From Cognatiyoonia koreensis (GTDB taxonomy: Bacteria; Pseudomonadota; Alphaproteobacteria; Rhodobacterales; Rhodobacteraceae), in the NCBI RefSeq assembly GCF_900109295.1, contig NZ_FOIZ01000001.1, forward strand, positions 1,054,001 to 1,118,000: DNA of 64,000 bases. The letters are read 5' to 3'. Below are positions 22,246-31,926 of this stretch, piece by piece; position 1 is the first letter of the stretch, and every line of letters starts with the position of its first letter. The notes beneath the pieces are model-generated. The model searched no databases. It was not told the origin of the DNA and saw nothing but the letters and a program-made list of their open reading frames with translations. A program made the translations under genes and the position numbers.

Positions 22246-22959
22246 TCAGGCACCGACGGCCAGTCTGGTCTTTTCCGAAACTGGGTCTGGGTCGCGTAAA
22301 ACGTAGCCTCTGCCCCAAACCGTTTCGATGTAGGATGCACCATTCGTTGCTTCTGCAAGTTTCTTACGCAACTTGCAGATGAACACGTCAATGATCTTCA
22401 GCTCTGGTTCATCCATGCCACCATAGAGGTGATTAAGGAACATCTCTTTCGTGAGCGTAGTTCCTTTGCGTAAGGATAGCAGTTCCAGCATCTGGTATTC
22501 CTTGCCTGTCAGATGTACAGTTTTGCCGTCCACATCGACGGTTTTCGCGTCAAGATTGACGTTTATGTCACCTGTTTTGATAGTTGATTGGGCATGCCCC
22601 TTTGATCTGCGGATAATTGCGTGAATCCGTGCGACCAATTCTTCACGGTGGAATGGTTTGGTCAGATAGTCATCGGCACCGAAGCCAAAGCTTTTCAGCT
22701 TGTTTTCTGTGTCATCTTCGCCAGACAAGATCAGGATCGGTGTTTCGATACGTGACAGGCGAAGCTGGCGTAAAACCTCGTGCCCGTTGATATCAGGCAA
22801 ATTTATGTCGAGAAGAATGAGATCGTAGTCATAGAGTTTGGCGAGATCGATCCCCTCCTCTCCCATGTCAGTCGCATACACATTCAGGTTTGCGTGGCTT
22901 AGCATCATTTCGATGCTTTTGGCTGTGGTAGGATCGTCTTCGACAAGTAGAATGCGCAT
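22246..22959 (-). CDS. ctrA: Cell-cycle response regulator CtrA
   Basis: A 237-residue OmpR-type response regulator. The receiver domain has phospho-acceptor D51 (LLDINLPD) with E7/D8/D9 and K in YLTKPF. The DNA-binding winged helix has the CtrA-specific [14 protein letters not shown] recognition helix and [13 protein letters not shown]. In Rhodobacteraceae CtrA activates motility, gene-transfer-agent and late cell-cycle genes rather than being essential. A near-consensus CtrA box lies 49-63 bases upstream, implying autoregulation. Its inhibitor sciP is just upstream on the same strand, and chpT, its phosphodonor, lies at 45958-46548. Confidence 0.97.
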   Translation of the reverse strand: MRILLVEDDPTTAKSIEMMLSHANLNVYATDMGEEGIDLAKLYDYDLILLDINLPDINGHEVLRQLRLSRIETPILILSGEDDTENKLKSFGFGADDYLTKPFHREELVARIHAIIRRSKGHAQSTIKTGDINVNLDAKTVDVDGKTVHLTGKEYQMLELLSLRKGTTLTKEMFLNHLYGGMDEPELKIIDVFICKLRKKLAEATNGASYIETVWGRGYVLRDPDPVSEKTRLAVGA

Positions 22960-23007
22960 TCAGCTTCTCCGTTCTGGGGGCTCGCGCACATCATTGCCAG
23001 TCAATGG

Positions 23008-23022
23008 TTAATCTCAGGTTAC
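23008..23022 (-). promoter_or_regulatory. Probable CtrA-binding site upstream of ctrA
   Basis: TTAA (23008-23011), seven bases, TTAC (23019-23022); on the minus strand GTAA-N7-TTAA. This differs from the CtrA consensus TTAA-N7-TTAA by one base. It lies in the 88-base gap between sciP and ctrA, 49 bases before the ctrA ATG, a position suited to feedback control. Confidence 0.55.
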
Positions 23023-23047
23023 TTCGAACACGTTTTTGCGACTCGCC

Positions 23048-23326
23048 CTATGGTTGTCTATACCTTTGTAGCGACGTTGTCTTTAGTGCATCGACTCCGT
23101 GTTCACGAACTGCGCCTTCCCACTCGGTAAATTCTTCTTCTGACAAGGCGTACATTTCGAGTGCGGCTTTGCGGGTCAGCAGGCCAGCATGCACTGCCGT
23201 AATCACGGCTGCCTTGCGCGATGCGACCCATCTCTTGATATTTGCAGGGGGCAAATCTGCCCGTGTCATGACGCTACCATCGGGTAGCGTGACTGATCGG
23301 GGCCCTTCGATCTTGCGTAAATACAT
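23048..23326 (-). CDS. sciP: CtrA inhibitor SciP (DUF1153)
   Basis: A 92-residue helical protein starting [27 protein letters not shown], the diagnostic DUF1153/SciP start, followed by [24 protein letters not shown] and a [12 protein letters not shown] helix-turn-helix. In Caulobacter SciP blocks transcription activation by CtrA. The start at 23326 is set by family alignment and a purine-rich AGAGAAAG just before it; the longer frame to 23446 extends into the mnmA leader. It is immediately upstream of ctrA on the same strand. Confidence 0.93.
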   Translation of the reverse strand: MYLRKIEGPRSVTLPDGSVMTRADLPPANIKRWVASRKAAVITAVHAGLLTRKAALEMYALSEEEFTEWEGAVREHGVDALKTTSLQRYRQP

Positions 23327-23457
23327 CTTTCTCTGCTCTCTCTGATCCTCGGGTGCCTCCTTTTGAACCAAATGATTTAACGACTGGTATAGCCAGCGGG
23401 TTGGATATAGATCCCATTTTCCTATATTTGGCTCAAAACCCGACAAAGGCCGACACC

Positions 23458-24597
23458 ATGCCGCTGGATCCCTCGCTCAATTCTCTTGGTTTCGCCAAGC
23501 CACCTGCTGACACACGTGTAGTCGTTGCGATGTCGGGCGGTGTGGATAGTTCAGTCGTTGCCGCGATGCTGGCCGAAGAAGGCTACGACGTCGTCGGGGT
23601 CACGCTTCAGCTTTACGACCATGGTGCGGCGTTAGCAAAAAAAGGAGCTTGTTGTGCTGGACGTGATATCCATGACGCGCGTCGGGTTGCAGAAGAAATG
23701 GGTTTTCCGCACTACGTTCTTGACTACGAGAATACGTTTCGCGAAGCAGTCATGGACGAGTTTGCTGACAGTTACCTTGGTGGTGCAACACCTGTCCCTT
23801 GCATCAGGTGCAACGAGCGTGTGAAGTTCAAGGACCTGCTGGAAACCGCAAAGGATCTGGATGCAGATTGCATGGCGACCGGTCACTATATTCAGCGTAT
23901 GATGGGCGGTGATAGGGCCGAACTGCACTGTGCAGCAGACCCGGCCAAGGACCAAAGTTATTTCCTGTTCTCAACCACTCAAGATCAACTCGAATATTTG
24001 CGCTTTCCTTTGGGACATCACGCGTCAAAAGATGAAACACGTGCACTTGCAGTGAAATACGGACTACCCGTTGCCGACAAGCCAGACAGTCAGGATATCT
24101 GTTTTGTCCCCAACGGTGATTATGCAGCCGTCATCCAAAAGCTGCGGCCTGGCGCTGCTGTTCCAGGGGAGATCGTCGATATCGACGGTAATGTGTTGGG
24201 TCAGCACAAAGGAGTCATCCATTACACGATCGGCCAACGCCGAGGGCTTGGTATCGGTGGTTTGGCCGACCCACTTTATGTTGTGAAGCTGGATGTCGAA
24301 GCCAAGCAGGTTGTCGTTGGCCCGAAGGCGATGCTGGCAACGCGCCGGGTGCCACTTCAGGAAATTAACTGGATAGGTGGTGGTCGCTTCTTGGATAAGG
24401 TCGAGCATCAAGTCGCAGTCAAAGTGCGTTCGACCCGTCCGCCTGTCGATGCGGTCTTGCGTCCACTCAGTGAAACCGAGGCTGAGGTTGAGCTATTGGT
24501 GGCAGAAGAAGGCGTTTCTCCGGGACAGGCTTGTGTCTTTTATGATCCTGACGGAAGTCGCGTCTTGGGTGGTGGTTGGATCTGGCGTGGACATTGA
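23458..24597 (+). CDS. mnmA: tRNA-specific 2-thiouridylase MnmA
   Basis: A 379-residue enzyme that thiolates U34 of tRNA Lys, Glu and Gln. The PP-loop ATP-binding motif is MSGGVDSSV (about 22-30). The two catalytic cysteines are in TPVPCIRCN (first) and SQDICFVP (second). The C-terminal beta-barrel starts around [14 protein letters not shown]. The ATG at 23458 follows AAAGG at 8 bases; the extra upstream codons from 23353 are rejected because they overlap the sciP promoter and do not resemble the family. Complete. Confidence 0.95.
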   Translation: MPLDPSLNSLGFAKPPADTRVVVAMSGGVDSSVVAAMLAEEGYDVVGVTLQLYDHGAALAKKGACCAGRDIHDARRVAEEMGFPHYVLDYENTFREAVMDEFADSYLGGATPVPCIRCNERVKFKDLLETAKDLDADCMATGHYIQRMMGGDRAELHCAADPAKDQSYFLFSTTQDQLEYLRFPLGHHASKDETRALAVKYGLPVADKPDSQDICFVPNGDYAAVIQKLRPGAAVPGEIVDIDGNVLGQHKGVIHYTIGQRRGLGIGGLADPLYVVKLDVEAKQVVVGPKAMLATRRVPLQEINWIGGGRFLDKVEHQVAVKVRSTRPPVDAVLRPLSETEAEVELLVAEEGVSPGQACVFYDPDGSRVLGGGWIWRGH

Positions 24598-24688
24598 CAT
24601 GGATTTCACAAGGGCGTGTGACGGCTAGTAATGAAATCCACTTTGGCGCACTTCTGGATGAACTGAAAGCTAAGACAAGGAGCCACAC

Positions 24689-25153
24689 ATGTCTATGTCA
24701 CGCCGGGCGGCCATCGCTGGTCTTATCCTTGTCCCTGCAGTTGCAATTGGCGTCTATATCTGGCCCGCCTCCGCTGACGAGGGATCGGTCTACAGTCATG
24801 ATGGAATCGCAGTGGATGGTACGGACGTTGTTGCCTATTTCACCGAAGGTCAGCCAGTTGCGGGACTACCGGCGCACACACATGATTGGATGGGCGCTAC
24901 ATGGCAATTCTCTTCGGCAGAAAATCGCGATACCTTTGCGGCAGACCCCGAGACTTATGCACCGCAATATGGCGGCTTCTGTGCTTACGCTGTGGCAAAT
25001 GGTTCAACTGCCTCGACGGTTCCGGAGGCCTGGAAAATTGTCGACGGTAAGCTCTATTTGAACTTTTCCACTGGTATCCAGCGTCGTTGGGAGGAAGACA
25101 TCCCAGGATACATCGATTCAGCGGACGCGAACTGGCCCGACGTTCTCAACTGA
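24689..25153 (+). CDS. Exported YHS-domain protein
   Basis: A 154-residue protein. A signal peptide or N-terminal anchor (about 1-29, SRRAAIAGLILVPAVAIGVYIWPASA) is followed by a YHS-type domain: DGIAVDGTDVVAYFTEGQPV, then WQFSSAENRDTFAADPETYAPQYGGFCAYA, ending in a Tyr-Leu-Asn-Phe region. YHS domains are thought to bind metal ions. This version with the GGFCAYA motif is common as a stand-alone periplasmic protein in Rhodobacteraceae; function unknown. It is single, 91 bases after mnmA. Confidence 0.82.
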   Translation: MSMSRRAAIAGLILVPAVAIGVYIWPASADEGSVYSHDGIAVDGTDVVAYFTEGQPVAGLPAHTHDWMGATWQFSSAENRDTFAADPETYAPQYGGFCAYAVANGSTASTVPEAWKIVDGKLYLNFSTGIQRRWEEDIPGYIDSADANWPDVLN

Positions 25154-25216
25154 CATATCAATGCCAACTGGCGGAAATCGGATTGCACCTGATCCGTCGT
25201 TCTTTAGATTTGCCTC

Positions 25217-26422
25217 ATGCGCAATTTCCTGTTCCTACTTGTTGTTTTGCCAGGGCTCCTTTCGGCCCAGACGCGGGCAGAACGTGAAGCGGACTTTGAG
25301 ACTTGGCTTGAAATAGCGGTATGGCCCGAAGCCGCCAATGCAGGTGTTTCGCGGAAGACTTTTGATAGCGCACTTTCGCGTGTGAGACTAAATTGGGACC
25401 TGCCTGATCTGGTCCCACCGGCTGAACAAGGGCAGCAGCGTCAGACGGAATTCGGTGCGCCATCGCGCTATTTCGAGGCCAGCGTGGTTGGCGCCGCCAC
25501 GCGCATCGGTCGTGAAGAGGCACAACGTCACGCAGCGACCCTCGCCCGCATTGAAGCCGAAACGGGCGTGCCGGGTCGTATCCTTCTTGCGATATGGGGG
25601 CGGGAAAGTAGCTATGGTCGGGCGGCAATCCCCCATGATGCCTTTGAAGTTCTGGCAACCAAGGCGTTTGCCGCAACGCGCTCCTCTTATTTCCGATCTG
25701 AACTGATCGCAGCGCTGAAAATTGCGGAAAGCGGTCGTGCGCCTACGCCCCTTCGAAGCAGCTGGGCGGGCGCGCTGGGCCAACCACAATTCATGCCGTC
25801 CAGCTATCTTGCCTATGCGCGGGACGGCGACGGTGATGGACGTGCGGATATTTGGGGGTCGGCTCCAGACACGCTCGCATCTATTGCGGCCTATCTTGAG
25901 AACAAGGGCTGGCAGTCAAGTCGCGACTGGGGCTTTGAGGTTGCCTTACCCGCGTCTGTCTCTTGTACGTTGGAAGGACCAGACCAGGGGAGGCCCATCC
26001 GGGAATGGGACGCGATGGGGATCGCCCGGATATCGGGACGGCCGTTTCCTGAAAATGAAATGAATGGCGAAGGTTATCTGATGCTGCCTGCCGGGCGGCT
26101 GGGGCCGGCTTTTATCGTGACGCCCAATTTCTATGTGCTGAAGGAATATAACACATCCGACGTCTATGCGTTGTTCGTGGGGCATGTGGGGGATCGAATT
26201 GACTTCGGCGTGGGCGATTTCATCGGACAATGGCGGCCGGTTGATACGCTGTTGCGCAGTGACGTTGTTGCGCTGCAAACGTCATTGGAAGGCATGGGCC
26301 ACGACGTGGGTGGGGCCGACGGGCTGGTTGGTTTCAAGACACGGCAGTCGATTGGACGGTGGCAAGAGACGGAGGGTGCAACTCCGACGTGCTTTCCGAG
26401 CAAGGATCTGCTGATCCGCTAG
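25217..26422 (+). CDS. Lytic murein transglycosylase (MltB-type) with peptidoglycan-binding domain
   Basis: A 401-residue exported protein: signal peptide (about 1-18), SLT_2/MltB catalytic domain (about 28-315) with the catalytic Glu in IWGRESSYG (about residue 133) and GALGQPQFMPSSYLAYARDGDGDG, and a C-terminal peptidoglycan_binding_1 domain (about 340-395, LQTSLEGMGHDVGGADGLVGFKTRQSI). It cleaves glycan strands forming 1,6-anhydroMurNAc ends. No lipobox Cys at the cleavage site, so it is likely soluble in the periplasm rather than a lipoprotein like E. coli MltB. Confidence 0.9.
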   Translation: MRNFLFLLVVLPGLLSAQTRAEREADFETWLEIAVWPEAANAGVSRKTFDSALSRVRLNWDLPDLVPPAEQGQQRQTEFGAPSRYFEASVVGAATRIGREEAQRHAATLARIEAETGVPGRILLAIWGRESSYGRAAIPHDAFEVLATKAFAATRSSYFRSELIAALKIAESGRAPTPLRSSWAGALGQPQFMPSSYLAYARDGDGDGRADIWGSAPDTLASIAAYLENKGWQSSRDWGFEVALPASVSCTLEGPDQGRPIREWDAMGIARISGRPFPENEMNGEGYLMLPAGRLGPAFIVTPNFYVLKEYNTSDVYALFVGHVGDRIDFGVGDFIGQWRPVDTLLRSDVVALQTSLEGMGHDVGGADGLVGFKTRQSIGRWQETEGATPTCFPSKDLLIR

Positions 26423-26599
26423 ATTTTCAGTAATTAGAAGCAACAGCTTCAAGCACCCAATTTCGTGCAACCACACCCACAAAGGTCAAATTTGCGTGGC
26501 AACACCCACATTGGTTTTGGCATTCTGGGCTGGTCAACAGAACACCTTTGATCTCAGTAATTTATGAAGATCTTAAGATCACCTGATAGCCCATTTTTT

Positions 26600-26615
26600 T
26601 CACAACATTTTGTGA
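26600..26615. promoter_or_regulatory. Operator-like palindrome before the VPLPA-CTERM gene
   Basis: TCACAA-CATT-TTGTGA is a perfect 6-bp inverted repeat, 68 bases upstream of the ATG at 26683. A TATAAG element at 26630-26635 may be the -10. It could be a dyad operator; the binding protein is unknown. Confidence 0.35.
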
Positions 26616-26682
26616 TTCTCCTGATTCGCTATAAGTTAACGCAAGGTAAATATCGAATCGGTTTTAAAGGGGAGTTAAATTC

Positions 26683-27324
26683 ATGAATTTTTTTAAGCTT
26701 AGTTCCATCGCTTTTGCAGCAGCATTTTTGTCAGCTGGTGCAGTGTCAGCGGCGACAATCACGGCGTCCAACGGAGGGACGGTGATTGCATCGCCACTTA
26801 ACGTTGGTGAAGACAATCCAACAAACAGTTCGATTCAAGCGTTCAATGAAGGCGTTGATGTGCTTTTGTTGGCCGATCTGGGCGTTGACGGCGGCACGCC
26901 GATTTCTGCAGGTACGCGGGTAGATAGTCATATGATTTTCCTGAATACCCGTGGACGAACAGATGTGACTGATACCGCGACGTTCACTTTCAGCGAGATG
27001 ATCCTTGGCATTATGTCCAGTCAAGCCGGGACCAACCTCTTTGCCTCAGACGGAATCGTAAATGGCCCTGTGACCTATACCGGAGGCAACTATGGGGACA
27101 ATCGTGGCCTTGAAGGCAGCGATACTGCCGATTTCATCAATGTTGTAGGAGGCATGTTCAGCGTGAACGTTGGCATGCATGTTACAGAGCCCGGCGACTG
27201 GGTGCGCGTCATCACGGCAAGCTCAGTGTCACCCGTTCCAGTTCCTGCTGGCATGCTTCTTTTACCCACGGGTTTGATTGCGTTGGGCGCAATGCGCCGC
27301 CGCAAGAAGCGGAAAACGGCGTAA
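26683..27324 (+). CDS. VPLPA-CTERM surface-sorted protein
   Basis: A 213-residue exported protein. A signal peptide (about 1-22, cleaved near VSA-AT) precedes a beta-rich mature domain. The C-terminus has the full sorting signal: VPVPAGMLLLPTGLIALGAM, a VPLPA-like motif and hydrophobic helix, followed by a basic RRRKKRK tail. Such tails are recognised by exosortase-type enzymes, which cut at the motif; these systems accompany exopolysaccharide export. The central region is not recognised. No exosortase lies in this window. A strong terminator follows at 27342-27374. Confidence 0.85.
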   Translation: MNFFKLSSIAFAAAFLSAGAVSAATITASNGGTVIASPLNVGEDNPTNSSIQAFNEGVDVLLLADLGVDGGTPISAGTRVDSHMIFLNTRGRTDVTDTATFTFSEMILGIMSSQAGTNLFASDGIVNGPVTYTGGNYGDNRGLEGSDTADFINVVGGMFSVNVGMHVTEPGDWVRVITASSVSPVPVPAGMLLLPTGLIALGAMRRRKKRKTA

Positions 27325-27341
27325 GTTAGCAACAGAGTTTG

Positions 27342-27374
27342 CGAAAGGGTCCGGCCTAAAGCTGGGCCCTTTCG
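27342..27374 (+). terminator. Terminator-type hairpin after the VPLPA-CTERM gene
   Basis: CGAAAGGGTCCGGC (27342-27355) pairs over all 14 positions with GCTGGGCCCTTTCG (27361-27374), with two G-U pairs and a 5-base loop. The following bases (TGTTCTGTTG) are T-rich rather than a pure T-run. It separates this gene from the ATPase-metAA group. Confidence 0.7.
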
Positions 27375-27571
27375 TGTTCTGTTGCAAAGTTGTCTGATTT
27401 GTCGAGAGTTGGCGCAACACTTTGCGATTTCTGCTGCGAATGTGAGGACACCCGTGTTTGTTTGACTTGTTTTTGATGCAATCGGCTAATTTGTAATAGT
27501 TGGCGGCAAAACTTTCGTGCTCCTATTGATGCCCCTCGCATCTCGGATCATGTGCCGCTACCAATCTTTCC

Positions 27572-28435
27572 ATGATTTACGAAACTGCAGAAGACTGGCG
27601 CAACGCCCCGCAAAAACGCGTCCTGTTGTTCGCCATGTCGGGCCTCGGGAAGACTTATCTGTCCAAGATGCTCCGCGATACGGGCGACTGGTTTCACTAC
27701 TCGATCGATTATCGGATCGGGACCCGATACATGGGCGAACGGATTGCGGACAACGCGAAACGTGAGGCGATGAAAGTACCGTTTCTGCGCGATCTGTTAC
27801 GCTCGAATTCTATCTACATCGGATCGAATATCTCTTTCGATGATCTCAAGCCAATGTCCTCTTATCTTGGCAAGCCTGGTGATCCAGATAAGGGCGGCCT
27901 GCTGTGGGATGAATATACGCGGCGCCAGGACGAGTTTCAGGAAGCGGAGATCGCGGCCCTTCACGATACAGGGTATTTCATTGATCGTGCTGTATCTCTC
28001 TATCAGTACCCGCACTTCATTTGTGACACCGGTGGATCGATCTGTGAATGGGTCGACGCCGATGATGCAACGGATCCGGTCCTGACCGACCTTGCTTCGA
28101 AAACCCTGATGGTGTGGATCGAAGGTACGGACGCACATACAGCTGAATTGATCCGTCGGTTTGACAAGGAACCTAAGCCAATGTCCTATGACCCGGCTTT
28201 CCTTTTGGCAACCTGGAAGGACTATCTCGCGGAATTCAATGTCGCAGAAGACAAGGTCGACCCTGACGATTTCATCCGCTGGGCCTTCGCCAAGGCACTC
28301 GCCCACCGGCAGCCACGTTATGAGAAAATGGCGGAAAACTGGGGCATTAAAGTGCCAATGGATGCCGTCATGCATGTTCACGATACGGAGGGCTTTGTCA
28401 GCATGATCGCTGACGCCCTTGAGATGCGCAGCTAA
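27572..28435 (+). CDS. P-loop ATPase of unknown function upstream of metAA
   Basis: A 287-residue soluble protein with a Walker A-like FAMSGLGKTYLSKML (about residues 20-34) close to the N-terminus. It reads like an adenylate-kinase or small-kinase fold: GLGKT, then an SIDYRIG acidic strand and an FICDTGGSICEW strand. I cannot assign a substrate. It ends 36 bases before metAA on the same strand, so the two are likely co-transcribed. Some role tied to methionine or homoserine metabolism is possible but unsupported. Confidence 0.65.
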   Translation: MIYETAEDWRNAPQKRVLLFAMSGLGKTYLSKMLRDTGDWFHYSIDYRIGTRYMGERIADNAKREAMKVPFLRDLLRSNSIYIGSNISFDDLKPMSSYLGKPGDPDKGGLLWDEYTRRQDEFQEAEIAALHDTGYFIDRAVSLYQYPHFICDTGGSICEWVDADDATDPVLTDLASKTLMVWIEGTDAHTAELIRRFDKEPKPMSYDPAFLLATWKDYLAEFNVAEDKVDPDDFIRWAFAKALAHRQPRYEKMAENWGIKVPMDAVMHVHDTEGFVSMIADALEMRS

Positions 28436-28471
28436 CCCGCCTATCTCTGCCACCTTATCAGGACGAAACTC

Positions 28472-29386
28472 ATGCCGATCAAACTGCCCAGTAACCTGCC
28501 CGCTTATGATGTGCTGTCACGTGAAGGCGTGATGGTTCTTGATGAAGACACTGCCGCCCGCCAGGACATCCGACCGCTGCGGATCGCCCTGTTGAACCTG
28601 ATGCCGAAAAAGATCGACACAGAAAATCAGTTTGCGCGTCTGATCGGTGCGACTCCTTTGCAGATCGAACTGACGCTGCTCCGCATGTCCGAACATCAGA
28701 CAAAGAACACTGCGGCTGAGCACATGGAAGAATTTTACAAGCCGTTTCAGGATGTGAAATCTGAGAAATTTGACGGGCTAATCATCACAGGTGCGCCGAT
28801 CGAACATCTACCCTTCGAAGAAGTCAGCTATTGGGACGAATTGAAAGAGGTTTTCGACTGGACACAGACGAACGTCCATTCGACCTTTGGGGTGTGTTGG
28901 GGCGGCATGGCAATGATCAATCACTTCCATGCCGTCAAAAAGCACATCTTGGATGCCAAGGCGTTCGGATGTTTCCGGCACCACAATTGTGCGCCAGCGT
29001 CACCCTATCTCCGCGGCTTTTCCGACGATTGTGTGATCCCAGTCAGTCGCTGGACCGAGATGTGCCAGACTGAAATTGATAGCGCAGGACTAACCACGCT
29101 CATTTCGTCGGATGAAGCAGGCCCCTGTCTCGTCGAGGATACAAAACATCGTGCGCTCTATATCTTCAATCACTTTGAATATGACGATCTTACGTTGAAG
29201 GGCGAGTACGATCGGGACGTCGCAAACGGAACGCCGATCAACGTCCCACAGAATTATTATCCTGGTGATGACCCAACGAAACAACCTCTGAACCGGTGGC
29301 GATCTCACGCGCACCTCCTATATGGAAACTGGATCAACGAAATTTATCAAACAACGAAGTATGATTTGGATGAAATTGGGACGTAG
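28472..29386 (+). CDS. metAA: Homoserine O-acetyltransferase (MetA family)
   Basis: A 304-residue first enzyme of methionine synthesis from homoserine. The catalytic cysteine is C142 in FGVCWGG. Residue 111, which sets acyl-donor choice in the MetA family, is Glu here ([12 protein letters not shown]) rather than Gly as in E. coli. Work on Bacillus MetA established that Glu111 goes with acetyl-CoA use, so this enzyme should be an acetyltransferase even though databases often call it succinyltransferase. It is preceded by an ATPase gene and overlapped at its 3' end by a hydrolase gene. Confidence 0.93.
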   Translation: MPIKLPSNLPAYDVLSREGVMVLDEDTAARQDIRPLRIALLNLMPKKIDTENQFARLIGATPLQIELTLLRMSEHQTKNTAAEHMEEFYKPFQDVKSEKFDGLIITGAPIEHLPFEEVSYWDELKEVFDWTQTNVHSTFGVCWGGMAMINHFHAVKKHILDAKAFGCFRHHNCAPASPYLRGFSDDCVIPVSRWTEMCQTEIDSAGLTTLISSDEAGPCLVEDTKHRALYIFNHFEYDDLTLKGEYDRDVANGTPINVPQNYYPGDDPTKQPLNRWRSHAHLLYGNWINEIYQTTKYDLDEIGT

Positions 29387-30368
29387 GGCATTTACGGTCG
29401 CAGGGCTTGCATTATTGGTAGGCACGATTGCGACGAAAGCGCTGGCAAACCGGCGGGAACGCACGGCGGAAGAGGCCTATCCGCCCATTGGCGATTTTGT
29501 CGAAGTGAATGGTAAGAAGGTCCATTATACGCGTGAGGGCAACGGTCCGGATCTGGTCCTGCTTCACGGCGCAGGTGGCAATCTGCGCGAATTCACTTTC
29601 GCCCATGTCGATATGCTCAAGGACCGCTACACTGTGACGTGCTTTGACCGTCCGGGGCTCGGTTATACTGAACGACCAGACGCAGTTGAACAAGGCGCGC
29701 TCGCGACTGACGGGGAAAGCCCGCAGATACAGGCCGAAATGCTGCGCGAGGCAGCGCGTCAACTTGGGATTAAGTCTCCCATCGTTGCTGGCCATTCATT
29801 CGGCGGGATTGTCGCGATGGCATGGGCCGTCCAGGGATTGGACGGCGAAGATGATGTAAACGCTGCTGCAGTCGTTTCGCTCGCCGGCGTCATGATGCCT
29901 TGGCCCGGCGATTTGGGGCGCTACTACACGATCAACGGAAGTTTGTTCGGTGGTGCGGTCACGATACCTTTGATTTCGGCATTGGCTACGGACTCACAAA
30001 TTGATCAGGCCATCACCGGCATATTTAATCCGCAGCCTGTTCCTGAAGGTTACGCAAACTACGTCGGCGGCCCGCTGTCTGTACGGCCGGTAACATTCCG
30101 TGCAAACGTTCGTCAGGTAAATACACTGCGGCCACATGTCGTTGAGTTGAAGAAAAGATATCCTGACTTGAAGCTACCAATTGAGGTCGTGCACGGCGAT
30201 CTTGACGAAACGGTTCCTATTTCAGTTCATCCGTACGAGGCACAGAAAATCATTACGTCGCTTAATCTGGCGGAACTGGCCGGAGTCGGGCATATGCCAC
30301 ATCATGCGGAACCAGAAGCAACGATTGCCGCGATTGATCGCGCCGCTAGCCGTGCCGGATTGCGCTAA
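29370..30368 (+). CDS. Membrane-anchored alpha/beta hydrolase
   Basis: A 332-residue protein. An N-terminal hydrophobic segment (about 6-26, [20 protein letters not shown]) acts as signal peptide or anchor, followed by a classic alpha/beta hydrolase: oxyanion motif LLHGAGGN (about 70), nucleophile elbow GHSFGG (about 147), acid in VHGDLDETV and His in GVGHMPHH. Substrate unknown. It begins 17 bases inside the end of metAA; the ATG at 29370 is preferred to 29361 because the weak GAAG ribosome site is 11 bases from 29370 and abuts 29361. Confidence 0.82.
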   Translation: MKLGRRAFTVAGLALLVGTIATKALANRRERTAEEAYPPIGDFVEVNGKKVHYTREGNGPDLVLLHGAGGNLREFTFAHVDMLKDRYTVTCFDRPGLGYTERPDAVEQGALATDGESPQIQAEMLREAARQLGIKSPIVAGHSFGGIVAMAWAVQGLDGEDDVNAAAVVSLAGVMMPWPGDLGRYYTINGSLFGGAVTIPLISALATDSQIDQAITGIFNPQPVPEGYANYVGGPLSVRPVTFRANVRQVNTLRPHVVELKKRYPDLKLPIEVVHGDLDETVPISVHPYEAQKIITSLNLAELAGVGHMPHHAEPEATIAAIDRAASRAGLR

Positions 30369-30413
30369 GAAGCGCTGCGGCCCATAGTCCCCGATAGGGG
30401 ACGGAGGACAGAA

Positions 30414-31277
30414 ATGACCAAGCCATTCGACGGCGGGATCACTCGCTTCTACGAAGAGCAGGCGCCGGCGCACGTGCGCGCCGCCATCGAGAACGCCAGT
30501 AAGGGTGACATCCTGAACGACGCCTATCCCTATGACTCGCGCTGGGATCGCAAAGCCTACGAGGCAGCACTGGGAAACTTGCAGATCGAACTCGTCAAAT
30601 TGCAGGCTGCCGCCAAGCAAGACGGGCAGCGGATCGTCGTCGTCTTCGAAGGGCGCGATGCCGCTGGAAAGGGCGGAACGATCAGCCGTTTCCGTCAGAA
30701 CCTCAATCCGCGCAATGCCCACGTCGTCGCCTTGTCAAAGCCGACAGAGGAAGAGTCTACGCAGTGGTATTTCCAACGATATATCAAGCACATGCCATCT
30801 GCAGGTGAGATCGTTTTCTTCGATCGCAGCTGGTACAATCGTGGTGTCGTTGAACACGTTTTTGGATTTTGTACGCCTGCGCAGCGCGAGCAATGGTTTC
30901 AACAAGTCAACGGCTTCGAAAAGCAGCTTGCGGATGATGGAATCAGGCTTTTCAAAGTTTGGCTGAATGTTGGACGTGCAACCCAGCTTAAGCGCTTTTT
31001 AGATCGCGAAAGTGACCCACTGAAGCAATGGAAGCTGTCTTGGATTGATGTCGAGGGTCTTTCTAAATGGGACGCTTACACGCAGGCAATCGACGAAACT
31101 CTTGATCGCACGCACAGTGACCATGCACCTTGGATAATCGTGCGTTCGGATGACAAGCGGCGGGCACGCGTGAACACGATCCGGAGCGTACTTGCCGATC
31201 TTGAATATGACGGCAAAGGCGACATTGGCCCCGTTGATCACAAGATCGCGGGAGGTCCCGAAATCTGGCATGGCTAA
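30414..31277 (+). CDS. ppk2: Polyphosphate kinase 2 (class I PPK2)
   Basis: A 287-residue enzyme that transfers phosphate between polyphosphate and nucleoside diphosphates. Walker A is in [13 protein letters not shown] (about 84-96), Walker B/lid region in [13 protein letters not shown] (about 138-150), and the conserved [16 protein letters not shown] follows (about 202-217). A single PPK2 domain of this length matches class I, usually working in the direction of GTP/ATP formation. The TetR gene begins inside its last codons. Confidence 0.93.
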   Translation: MTKPFDGGITRFYEEQAPAHVRAAIENASKGDILNDAYPYDSRWDRKAYEAALGNLQIELVKLQAAAKQDGQRIVVVFEGRDAAGKGGTISRFRQNLNPRNAHVVALSKPTEEESTQWYFQRYIKHMPSAGEIVFFDRSWYNRGVVEHVFGFCTPAQREQWFQQVNGFEKQLADDGIRLFKVWLNVGRATQLKRFLDRESDPLKQWKLSWIDVEGLSKWDAYTQAIDETLDRTHSDHAPWIIVRSDDKRRARVNTIRSVLADLEYDGKGDIGPVDHKIAGGPEIWHG

Positions 31278-31887
31278 AAAGGGCTATCATCACGGCAATC
31301 TGCGTACGGCGCTTGTTGATGCCTGCCTCAAACTCATTGAAGCGAAGGGGCCAACCGGTTTCACGCTGTCTGAAGCAGCGCGAGAAGCAGGCGTGACTCC
31401 GGCCGCAGTCTATCGACATTTTGAAGGTCGTGAAGACTTGATCGCCGAAGCCGCGCGACAGGGTTACGAGATTTTCGCCGATCTGATGGACTATGCCTAC
31501 GATAAGGGGCAGCCATCGGCGCTTGGCGCGTTTGAGGCAACAGGCCGTGCTTATCTCGCTTTTGCGCGGAAGTATCCCGGTCATTACGTTGCGATGTTCG
31601 AATCCGGAATTTCAATCAACCGGACGCCGGAATTGAATGCAGTGGCCACGCGTGCAATGGGCGTGCTCGAAAAAGCAGCTGTCGACCTATCTGAACATAT
31701 TCCAGCAGAAAAGCGGCCGCCGCCGCAGATGTTTTCTGCGCATATATGGGCGCTTTCCCACGGTGTCGTTGAGTTGTTTGCGCGGGGTAGTCCTGGGACG
31801 AAAAGCCCCTACCCTCCGGAAGATCTGCTTGAAACCGGTATCGGGGTGTATCTTCGGGGCCTCGGTCTGATTGCACCCGATTCTTAG
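31270..31887 (+). CDS. TetR/AcrR-family transcriptional regulator
   Basis: A 205-residue regulator: N-terminal TetR helix-turn-helix ([32 protein letters not shown], about 28-58, key recognition segment [10 protein letters not shown]) and a WHG-type C-terminal ligand domain with [10 protein letters not shown]. The start at 31270 overlaps the end of ppk2 and follows GGGAGG at about 14 bases; upstream codons belong to ppk2 in another frame. Ligand and targets unknown. It may regulate its own operon with ppk2. Confidence 0.85.
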   Translation: MAKKGYHHGNLRTALVDACLKLIEAKGPTGFTLSEAAREAGVTPAAVYRHFEGREDLIAEAARQGYEIFADLMDYAYDKGQPSALGAFEATGRAYLAFARKYPGHYVAMFESGISINRTPELNAVATRAMGVLEKAAVDLSEHIPAEKRPPPQMFSAHIWALSHGVVELFARGSPGTKSPYPPEDLLETGIGVYLRGLGLIAPDS

Positions 31888-31926
31888 GCTCTTGCGTCGA
31901 TTTCATTCGGCTGAAAGAACGCTGTA

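Noticed and set aside
26636..26650. A second CtrA box (TTAA-N7-TAAA) upstream of the VPLPA-CTERM gene
   Set aside because: The second half-site does not match TTAA well enough and there is no supporting context.
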